A DNA stretch of 12,279 bases from assembly GCA_024648655.1 (NCBI GenBank), contig JAGGDZ010000485.1, forward strand, positions 1 to 12,279. Direction: 5' to 3'. The first letter of the stretch is position 1, and the number at the start of each line of letters is the position of its first letter. A program made the translations under genes and the position numbers. Below, one piece after another: positions 7,225 to 12,279 of the stretch. The DNA comes from Chloroflexota bacterium. GTDB lineage: Bacteria; Chloroflexota; Dehalococcoidia; Lucifugimonadales; JADFKI01. The notes under the pieces were generated by a model that saw only the letters and a list, made by a program, of their open reading frames with translations, made no database searches and was not told the DNA's origin.

Positions 7225-7833
7225 CTAATTATTCCACCCGTCAGGAGTCAACGGATTCGTGATGATTTCGCAGTCAGACACTGTAAGAGTTAGCATGTCG
7301 TCGCGATCAGTAAAAGCTGGATCGAAGCACAGCATTTCTACTTGTCCACCTATGTCTTCCAGCCCTGAGTCAGACGGAAATCGGGCATACAGAACACGCT
7401 CATTACTACCTGTGTACAAGCGAAGTCTGTTGCGCTCTACTCTTTCGACGCTTTCTTCAACGAACCATAACCATTTGTTATCGAATGCCTTTTCGGCGAG
7501 ATGAATGTTGTTCTCAAATATGCTCATCATATCCCTGCTACTCAAGCGCCCATTACTAATTACCACCATCTGACTTGTATCTGGACGCTGCTTTACAGGA
7601 TGAACCGTAGCGGCAGGACGGGCAGTATTGGCAGGACGTGGCGTGCTTCCCTCACGATTGCCGGCTTCAGATTTGGGATCCTTTGTATCTTCTGTATCTA
7701 AGGAAACGTCAGCAGACTCGCTGACAGAATCGGCTACTTCGGACGGTTCGGGATACACCGGCGCAGGTATCTCAACTGTAATGCAGGCGGTCAAGCTCAG
7801 TGCGATCAGTGAAATTGCAATTGCCTTTAGCAT
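7225..7833 (-). CDS. Unrecognised lipoprotein with possible OB-like C-terminal domain
   Basis: This is a 202-residue predicted lipoprotein. The N-terminus MLKAIAISLIALSLTAC is a short signal peptide ending in the lipobox LTAC with Cys17. I chose this ATG because AAGGGAG lies 4 nt upstream and because the signal peptide begins here. The longer frame starting at 7878 adds 15 residues that would precede the signal and has no ribosome-binding site. A low-complexity linker rich in Ser, Asp, Glu, Pro and Thr spans about residues 20-90. The last 100 or so residues are compact. They contain FENNIHLAEKAFDNKWLWF, alternating strand-like segments, and two Cys (in MLCFDP and SDCEI) that could form a disulfide outside the membrane. 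The pattern recalls the tRNA_anti-like OB-fold family, but this is a weak motif-level impression. It lies 76 nt downstream of the RHH regulator and may be co-transcribed with it. Its function is unknown. Confidence 0.8.
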   Translation of the reverse strand: MLKAIAISLIALSLTACITVEIPAPVYPEPSEVADSVSESADVSLDTEDTKDPKSEAGNREGSTPRPANTARPAATVHPVKQRPDTSQMVVISNGRLSSRDMMSIFENNIHLAEKAFDNKWLWFVEESVERVERNRLRLYTGSNERVLYARFPSDSGLEDIGGQVEMLCFDPAFTDRDDMLTLTVSDCEIITNPLTPDGWNN

Positions 7834-7908
7834 CAGTCTCCCTTGCTCATGTGTGAGATTACCAATACAGAACTCCATCTACGCCATTATTTCGACCCAG
7901 AACTACTC

Positions 7909-7934
7909 CTCATCCACCATCCTCATCCACCATC
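7909..7934. repeat. Perfect 13-bp tandem duplication over a stop codon
   Basis: CTCATCCACCATC occurs twice in direct succession (7909-7921 and 7922-7934). It covers the 3' end of the RHH regulator gene, whose TGA is at 7910-7912. Confidence 0.9.
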
Positions 7935-8314
7935 CGCCGCAATTCCTCCTTCGCCTGCCGAATCTCCTGAATCTTCTCTCCGATACGGTCGAATAACGGC
8001 TGTCTGGCCTTGATGCCCTCCGCTATCAGAAACGCAGCCGCCTCAGAGCGACTGCCCATGATGCCCGCCTCGACAAGTTCGTCCAGACGATCGAGGCTTG
8101 CCTTGTCAACCCGCACCATCACCACGTTGTCGCGGCTGCCGCGCATGCCCTGTATCGTGTCCCGTATGTTCTCGCCAATGCTCTCCGCCGCATCCACGCC
8201 CTTGACTATAGCCACACGCACAGTCTTGTTCACCTCGTCAACGATCTCGTCCACATTCTCAGACATCCTTCGCCTTTCGTCCTTCTCATTCTGCTTATTT
8301 TGGCTCTCGCTCAT
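7910..8314 (-). CDS. Ribbon-helix-helix (CopG/MetJ-type) transcriptional regulator
   Basis: This is a 134-residue protein with a hydrophilic N-terminus (1-18), an amphipathic segment (about 18-58), and then an RHH DNA-binding unit at about 64-104. The strand VVMVRV leads to the helix DKASLDRLDELVEAG, the turn GSRS, and the second helix EAAAFLIAEGI. A charged helical tail with coiled-coil potential spans 105-130. RHH dimers insert the paired strands into the DNA major groove. I chose the ATG at 8312-8314 because GAGGTG lies 4 nt upstream. The frame extends to 8362 but that start has no such signal, and a further ATG at 8264-8266 is a shorter option. The gene diverges from the MATE transporter across 168 nt. 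A promoter and an inverted repeat lie directly upstream, suggesting autoregulation. The N-terminal half has no recognised partner domain, and no toxin gene adjoins it. Confidence 0.85.
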   Translation of the reverse strand: MSESQNKQNEKDERRRMSENVDEIVDEVNKTVRVAIVKGVDAAESIGENIRDTIQGMRGSRDNVVMVRVDKASLDRLDELVEAGIMGSRSEAAAFLIAEGIKARQPLFDRIGEKIQEIRQAKEELRRMVDEDGG

Positions 8315-8332
8315 TGGACACCTCTTTATGGT

Positions 8333-8359
8333 ATTACTCGTATTTACCTTACAAGTAAT
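8333..8359. promoter_or_regulatory. Imperfect inverted repeat, candidate RHH operator
   Basis: ATTACTCGT at 8333-8341 and ACAAGTAAT at 8351-8359 are reverse complements at 8 of 9 positions, with a 9-nt spacer. The right arm overlaps the predicted -10 (8358-8363) of the regulator's own leftward promoter, and the site covers its expected start point. That position fits repression by the encoded RHH protein, but binding is inferred only. Confidence 0.45.
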
Positions 8360-8386
8360 CATACAGTGCCCAATTTACTATTACAA
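8358..8386 (-). promoter_or_regulatory. Predicted sigma70 promoter of the RHH regulator gene
   Basis: On the minus strand TTGTAA (8381-8386) is followed by a 17-nt spacer and TATGAT (8358-8363). Each hexamer matches the consensus well and the spacing is optimal. The expected start near 8351 leaves a leader of about 36 nt before the ATG at 8314. Confidence 0.6.
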
Positions 8387-8420
8387 CCAACAAGTCAGGC
8401 GGTCATGTCCACCGGTAAAT

Positions 8421-8450
8421 TTGACCGAAGAATGCAGTTTCGCATATCGT
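8421..8450 (+). promoter_or_regulatory. Weak candidate promoter of the MATE gene
   Basis: TTGACC at 8421-8426 matches the -35 consensus at 5 of 6 positions. TATCGT at 8445-8450, 18 nt on, is a poor -10. A short inverted pair, CGGT (8413-8416) and ACCG (8424-8427), overlaps the -35 and could be a regulatory site. The predicted start would lie shortly before the ribosome-binding site of the gene starting at 8483. Confidence 0.3.
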
Positions 8451-8482
8451 TGAACGCTGTTAGGCAAGACCGAAAGGACTTA

Positions 8483-9934
8483 ATGAACGAAGACGATTCA
8501 CAGTCCAAAGCCTCCGGGCGTCCATCTCCTCGCATACTGCCGCGCTCCCAGCCCACAACCCCCCGCACTCGAAGGCGCTCAGCCCTCACACGTCGCGATC
8601 TGACCAAGGGCAGCATCCGCAACCACGTCTGGTATCTTGGCTGGCCGCAAGTCGCGGAGGGTTTCCTAGGCGTCGTCGATCAAGTGGCTGATCTGGTCTG
8701 GGCAGGACGGATCGGCTTCCATGCCATCGCCGGACTCGGCGCAGCGCAGGCGTACCTTAGCACCATCATGATGGCGCGCATGGGCCTTGACTCCAGCATG
8801 CGAGCCATGATCGCGCGCGCTGTTGGGGCGCGGCGCATTCAATACGCCAACCATGTACTGGCGCAGTCGTTCACACTGACGTCGGTTCTGGCTATCGCCA
8901 TGATTGCCGCTGGTATGCTCCTCGCGGAACCACTGCTTCGCGTCATCGGAATTAGTGACGCGGCGGTCGAACAAGGGACCGGCTATATGCGCGTGCAACT
9001 TGTGGCGATGGCATGCTTGAGCTACCATAGGCTGTTCGGGGGTGCACTTCAGGCGTCCGGAGACAGCATCACTCCGCTTAAGGCTGCGATGGTGTCCCGT
9101 GTAACGCACATCGTCCTCAGTCCCATTCTCATCTTCGGGTGGCTCGGACTTCCGGCGATGGGATTGACAGGGGCAGCGTTCGCCCGGCTGATTTCCGAGG
9201 TATTCGGCACCGGCATAACCTACTGGGCGCTGCGTTCAGGGAGGGGGCGAATAGGCCTGCACTTCAAGGAGTTCCGCATAGATTTTCCGCTCATTTGGGG
9301 TCTGGTGCGACGGGGTGCGCCCGCCTCAGTCACGAATATGCAGCGCGGTGTCTCGCAGCTTGTAGTCGTAGGAGTGGCAGCACAGTTCGGAGACGTGGCG
9401 CTCGCCGCATTCGCCCTTGCCCGCCGCGCCGAAAATGTCGTGAATCAGAGTTCGCGCGGCATGGGACGTGCGGCAGGTGCGCTCGCAGGTCAGAATCTAG
9501 GAGCCGGACATACTGCGCGCGCGCGCAGCGCCGTCGGCTGGGGCATGGGCATAGGATTAAGCATGGCTGCGCCCTTCCTCGCCTTAATGTTGTTGTTTCC
9601 CGAAACCGTTGCGGCATTCTTCAACACCGATGTCGAGTTCATAAGCATATCGTCAACCTGGCTGCTGATAGCCACCGTCGGCTACATTTTCATGTGCCCG
9701 GTGCAGATTTTCACGCAGGCGTTCAATACCTCCGGCTCCACCTTCGCCCCGATGATCATTACTGTGGCGACCATGTGGGCATTCGAGATTCCGCTCACTT
9801 TCATTCTTGCGAACTTCAGCCCGCTAGAGCACCTCGGCATTCCGGCGGCAATTGTTGGAGGAATGGCGCTCAGGCTTGTGGCATTCACTTGGTACTACTT
9901 CAGAGGCGCGTGGCTTAGGACGGGGTTGATGTAA
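8483..9934 (+). CDS. MATE family efflux transporter
   Basis: This is a 483-residue integral inner-membrane transporter of the multidrug and toxic compound extrusion family, which exports cationic drugs or metabolites using an H+ or Na+ gradient. About 12 hydrophobic segments are readable from residue 60 on. They include the MATE-like stretch GLGAAQAYLSTIMMARMGLDSSMRAMIARAVGARR in the first half and a matching repeat (ALARRAENVVNQSSRGMGRAAGALAGQNLGAG) in the second. I chose the ATG at 8483 because AAAGGA lies 5 nt upstream. Upstream ATGs at 8300 and 8405 would add residues that overlap the divergent regulator's promoter region. Even so, the N-terminus carries about 50 hydrophilic residues rich in Arg, Ser and Pro before the first membrane segment, longer than usual. 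The gene is followed after 48 nt by lspA. The substrate cannot be told from sequence. Confidence 0.92.
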   Translation: MNEDDSQSKASGRPSPRILPRSQPTTPRTRRRSALTRRDLTKGSIRNHVWYLGWPQVAEGFLGVVDQVADLVWAGRIGFHAIAGLGAAQAYLSTIMMARMGLDSSMRAMIARAVGARRIQYANHVLAQSFTLTSVLAIAMIAAGMLLAEPLLRVIGISDAAVEQGTGYMRVQLVAMACLSYHRLFGGALQASGDSITPLKAAMVSRVTHIVLSPILIFGWLGLPAMGLTGAAFARLISEVFGTGITYWALRSGRGRIGLHFKEFRIDFPLIWGLVRRGAPASVTNMQRGVSQLVVVGVAAQFGDVALAAFALARRAENVVNQSSRGMGRAAGALAGQNLGAGHTARARSAVGWGMGIGLSMAAPFLALMLLFPETVAAFFNTDVEFISISSTWLLIATVGYIFMCPVQIFTQAFNTSGSTFAPMIITVATMWAFEIPLTFILANFSPLEHLGIPAAIVGGMALRLVAFTWYYFRGAWLRTGLM

Positions 9935-9982
9935 GCGAGTAGAGGCGGCTAACATGGCTGAGAAGAATAGGCAGATTACTTT

Positions 9983-10582
9983 ATGGATATGGACATGGAA
10001 GAGCGCACAAAGCTGGAAGAATCGCCCCCCCGGGCGCTAGAGTCCCGGAATGCCAAGAACCAATGGATCTGGCAACGAGACTGGATACTGTTCGCCACTA
10101 TCGCAGCGGTGTTCGCCACAGATCAGCTCACGAAATTCGCCATCAAAGGCACATTGCGGTTGGGCGAATCGTGGCCTGCGGAGGGTTTGATACGCCTCAC
10201 ACACGGCGCCAATACGGGCACCGCGTTCGGTTTGCTGTCGAACCAGACACTGTTCCTGATATTTGCGTCCATCATTGCAATCGGTTTTCTCGTCTATTTC
10301 TACCGAGCCTACGCGCTGCCGCGTCCGATTCTTCGGCTCGCTATCGGATTACAGCTCGGCGGTGCGTTCGGCAATCTCTTCGACCGGGTGGCTTTCGGCG
10401 CAGTAACCGACTTCATAGACGTGGGTTGGTGGCCCATATTCAACATAGCCGACTCTTCGATCTGCGTAGGAATGGCAACGCTTGTTATCGTGCTGCTGTT
10501 CTTTGACAGCCGGAAGGAAATGACTTCAGAAGATGAACAACCCCAGAGTGATACGTCCGGCAGCGTTGATACACGGAGTTAG
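9983..10582 (+). CDS. lspA: Lipoprotein signal peptidase (signal peptidase II)
   Basis: This is a 199-residue inner-membrane aspartyl protease that cleaves the signal peptide from prolipoproteins after lipid is added to the lipobox Cys. Four membrane segments are visible between residues 33 and 175. The conserved motifs are TDQLTK (46-51), GANTGTAFG (75-83), GGAFGNLFDR (126-135), VTDF with catalytic Asp143, and FNIADSSI with catalytic Asp157. The first 30 residues are a charged cytoplasmic extension and the last 25 are acidic, making it slightly longer than typical (160-170). The start is uncertain. The ATGs at 9983, 9989 and 9995 all lack a clear ribosome-binding site, while an out-of-frame ATG at 9954 has one (GAGGCGG). 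Only 2 nt separate its stop from the next gene, so the two are surely co-transcribed. Likely substrates in the window are the lipoproteins at 7225-7833 and 11753 onward. Confidence 0.95.
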   Translation: MDMDMEERTKLEESPPRALESRNAKNQWIWQRDWILFATIAAVFATDQLTKFAIKGTLRLGESWPAEGLIRLTHGANTGTAFGLLSNQTLFLIFASIIAIGFLVYFYRAYALPRPILRLAIGLQLGGAFGNLFDRVAFGAVTDFIDVGWWPIFNIADSSICVGMATLVIVLLFFDSRKEMTSEDEQPQSDTSGSVDTRS

Positions 10583-10584
10583 AT

Positions 10585-11511
10585 GTGAGTCGCACAATAC
10601 TTACCTTCAATGCCGACACTGACGGTGAGCGACTTGACAGATTTCTCGACAACCGCTGTGACGACCTGTCGCGCTCGAGGATACAGGCACTCATATCAGA
10701 TGGCAGCGTAACGCTCGACGGCGAAGCGGCAAAGCCATCTGCCAGAGTCCGAGCGGGCCGGCTGGTTGTCCTTCGCTTGCCCGAACCCCAAGCCAGCCAT
10801 CTCGAGCCGCAGCGCATCCCGCTTTCGATCGTCTATGAAGACGGCGACCTGCTAGTCGTTGACAAGCCGGCCGGAATGACAGTCCATCCCGCGCCTGGCA
10901 ACCCGGACGGCACACTAGTCAACGCGGTGCTGGCGCACTGCCCCGACTTGCAGGGCATCGGCGGCACGGTGCGCCCCGGCATCGTGCATCGACTGGACAA
11001 GCACACATCCGGGCTGATAGTGGTAGCCAAGAATGACCGTGCCCACCGCACCCTTAGCGACCGATTGAAGGCGCGCGCATTCACAAAGGAATACGTCGCG
11101 CTGACCCAAGGGCATGTAACGCCTCATGAGGCAATAATAGATGCGCCTATCGGACGCTCAAGCTCCAATCGCCAGCAGATGGCAGTAACGGAAAGGGGGC
11201 GCGAGGCGATAACGCGCTATCGCGTAATGCGATACTACGCTACGCATACGCTTGTTGAAGTGCGCCCCACTACTGGGCGTACCCACCAGATTCGTGTACA
11301 CTTCGCGTCGCTCGGCAATCCGCTCGTGGGCGACACAACCTACGGAAAATCCGACAGCAGCCTCAACCGACACTTCCTGCATGCTACAAAGCTGGGCTTC
11401 GCGCATCCCTCCAAGGATGAGTATATGGAATTTACCTCTTCACCACCCTCAGAGTTGACGACGTTTCTGAATTCCGTCTGCCTGGACGGCACAGACTCAT
11501 CAGCATCCTGA
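10585..11511 (+). CDS. RluA/RluD family rRNA pseudouridine synthase
   Basis: This is a 308-residue cytoplasmic enzyme that isomerises uridine to pseudouridine in RNA, most likely 23S rRNA. An S4 RNA-binding domain occupies about 15-64 (ERLDRFLDNR to VRAGRL). The catalytic domain begins at about 80 with YEDGDLLVVDKPAGMTVHP. The active-site motif HRLDKHTSGL carries catalytic Asp138, and GRTHQIRVHFASLGNPLVGD lies at 231-250. Length and domain order match RluD, but the exact uridine targets cannot be assigned, so no symbol is given. Translation starts at a GTG (10585-10587) with GGAG 6 nt upstream inside the end of lspA. The lspA-rluD pairing is a common neighbour arrangement in bacteria, and the 2-nt gap suggests translational coupling. 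The C-terminal 20 residues are polar and poorly conserved in appearance. Confidence 0.94.
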   Translation: MSRTILTFNADTDGERLDRFLDNRCDDLSRSRIQALISDGSVTLDGEAAKPSARVRAGRLVVLRLPEPQASHLEPQRIPLSIVYEDGDLLVVDKPAGMTVHPAPGNPDGTLVNAVLAHCPDLQGIGGTVRPGIVHRLDKHTSGLIVVAKNDRAHRTLSDRLKARAFTKEYVALTQGHVTPHEAIIDAPIGRSSSNRQQMAVTERGREAITRYRVMRYYATHTLVEVRPTTGRTHQIRVHFASLGNPLVGDTTYGKSDSSLNRHFLHATKLGFAHPSKDEYMEFTSSPPSELTTFLNSVCLDGTDSSAS

Positions 11512-11562
11512 GCGCCAATTCCTACCCCCTGCCACCTCGACGGTTACCTGCAATTCGCAGGG

Positions 11563-11591
11563 TTGACAATCCGTCTAATATCAATTATAAG
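11563..11591 (+). promoter_or_regulatory. Strong sigma70-type promoter for the solute-binding lipoprotein gene
   Basis: A perfect TTGACA (11563-11568) is followed by a 17-nt spacer and TATAAG (11586-11591), five of six to consensus. The start point would be near 11598. A small hairpin (CCTGC 11547-11551 with GCAGG 11557-11561) abuts the -35 and could terminate the upstream operon or be an operator. Confidence 0.7.
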
Positions 11592-11597
11592 TTCAGA

Positions 11598-11752
11598 TTA
11601 GTTACTGCCTTTGTTCCCCGTAGCGCAATTTCAACGTTTCCACAAGGCACTTGGCTGTTTCAGTCAAGCACCGAAGATGGGCACATTGCGTGATCGGCCG
11701 ATTCATAACGCAACACACCCATACGAGTATGAGATGAGGAGGCGCAATAATC
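11598..11752 (+). promoter_or_regulatory. Structured 5' leader of the solute-binding protein mRNA
   Basis: From the predicted start to the ATG are about 155 nt without a convincing gene. CTTGGCTG (11650-11657) pairs with CAGTCAAG (11661-11668) around a TTT loop. Further on, TTGCGT (11686-11691) and ACGCAA (11708-11713) flank the palindrome ATCGGCCGAT (11693-11702). The leader ends with GAGGAGG at 11736-11742. No known riboswitch class is recognised. Confidence 0.4.
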
Positions 11753-12279
11753 ATGCAGAAAAGTCTATGGATCCGTATGATCTGGTTAGGCTTGACTTTA
11801 ATAGTCGTGTTCGCATTCACTCTGGCCTGCAGCAGCGCGCCTGAAGACGGAGGTGCTGAGCCAGCGGCTGCCCAACCTGTTGCGACTCCAACATTCCCTC
11901 CTACTCCGATTCCACCTGCGATCGCTCAGCCGACTATGGCACCTGAAGCTGCGCCTGCCGCAGCAACCTCAGGAGGCATTCAGATGGGCGGACACCTCAG
12001 GGTGCTGAACGACGGTTTCCCTCCGAAGTGGGACTTTACTCAGACCAGCACCTGGATTTCGCTGTTCCACTACGGCGGCAGGGCTTACAGCGGTTTACTC
12101 CAATTCTCACCGAGGGACGGCGTAGAAATCTGGCCGGACATGGCGGAGTCGTGGGAGGTTATGGACAATAACCAAACCTACGTCTTCCACATTGACGAGG
12201 ACCTTACCGAGTATCACGACGGTGAACCTTTCATCTTAGATGATGTCGTTTATGCCATAGACCGCTGGCGCAATCCGCC
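11753..12279 (+). CDS. ABC transporter substrate-binding lipoprotein, family 5 (partial, 3' end beyond window)
   Basis: The first 175 codons of a peptide/nickel/opine-type (SBP_bac_5) extracellular binding protein are present; the window ends inside it. The ATG has GAGGAGG 10 nt upstream. The N-terminus MQKSLWIRMIW, a hydrophobic core and the lipobox FTLAC with Cys26 define a lipoprotein signal, cleaved by signal peptidase II. A flexible Pro/Thr/Ala-rich spacer of about 45 residues follows. The mature domain then begins at GGHLRVL with the typical early features: the SGLLQFSPRDGVEIWPDMAESWEV block, where Leu-Leu-x-Phe and P-x-(M/L)-A-x-S-W are family signatures, and YVFHIDEDLTEYHDGEPFILDDVVYAIDR. 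Full members are about 500-600 residues, so roughly a third is visible. Permease and ATPase genes would be expected downstream, outside the window. The ligand is unknown. Confidence 0.92.
   Translation, partial: MQKSLWIRMIWLGLTLIVVFAFTLACSSAPEDGGAEPAAAQPVATPTFPPTPIPPAIAQPTMAPEAAPAAATSGGIQMGGHLRVLNDGFPPKWDFTQTSTWISLFHYGGRAYSGLLQFSPRDGVEIWPDMAESWEVMDNNQTYVFHIDEDLTEYHDGEPFILDDVVYAIDRWRNP

Noticed and set aside
7910..8314. Toxin-antitoxin pair built on the RHH protein
   Set aside because: The adjacent genes are a lipoprotein and a MATE transporter. No RelE/ParE, MazF or PIN-like partner is encoded next to it.
8300..8482. N-terminal extension of the MATE frame to ATG 8300 or 8405
   Set aside because: The added residues would be encoded across the divergent promoter and operator region and the regulator's start codon. 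The ATG at 8483 has the better ribosome-binding site.
9139..9918. 259-codon alternative frame inside the MATE gene
   Set aside because: Same-strand shadow of a GC-rich membrane-protein gene. Its translation is Arg/His/Cys-rich and lacks membrane segments or motifs.
11602..11844. Two short overlapping frames on opposite strands near the start of the solute-binding gene
   Set aside because: They overlap the leader and the well-supported lipoprotein start at 11753, and neither has protein-like character.

Overview
The window is bacterial, gene-dense and roughly 55-60% GC by eye, with short intergenic gaps. No rRNA, tRNA, IS element, integrase or CRISPR array was found. Gene content points to a Chloroflexota bacterium, plausibly a SAR202/Dehalococcoidia-like lineage. 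The supporting signs are a luciferase-like FMN monooxygenase next to an acetyl-CoA synthetase, lipoproteins with Pro/Thr-rich linkers, and a family-5 solute-binding lipoprotein with an N-terminal LAC lipobox. This placement is an inference from gene style, not a phylogenetic result.

Layout. (1) Positions 41-2638 (+) encode a complete M1 zinc aminopeptidase. It ends at a strong hairpin that probably terminates transcription from both sides. (2) Positions 2719-6649 (-) hold a metabolic block. An AMP-forming acetyl-CoA synthetase is followed 48 nt later by a luciferase-like flavin oxidoreductase, then, past a hairpin, an alpha/beta hydrolase. The hydrolase has Phe where the nucleophilic Ser is expected. 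(3) Positions 6650-8314 (-) are a sparser, apparently more AT-rich part. They contain a ribbon-helix-helix regulator, an unrecognised lipoprotein with a possible OB-like C-terminal domain, a small open frame without an ATG start, and two hairpins. (4) Positions 8483-11511 (+) carry a MATE efflux transporter, signal peptidase II (lspA) and an RluD-type pseudouridine synthase, closely spaced and probably co-transcribed. (5) From 11563 a good sigma70-type promoter and a leader of about 155 nt precede an ABC-transporter substrate-binding lipoprotein cut off by the window end.

How the genes may work together. The acetyl-CoA synthetase/flavin monooxygenase/hydrolase block could be a small oxidative module that funnels a short acyl product into acetyl-CoA. 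This is a hypothesis, and the missing Ser counts against simple hydrolysis. The RHH regulator diverges from the MATE pump, and an imperfect inverted repeat overlaps the -10 of its own predicted promoter, which fits autorepression. LspA would process the two lipoproteins in the window among its many substrates.

The strongest oddities are the Ser-to-Phe hydrolase, the RHH operator-like repeat, and three intergenic hairpins that share a GCGGCGT/ACGCCGC core. No clearly new defence or mobile system is visible.
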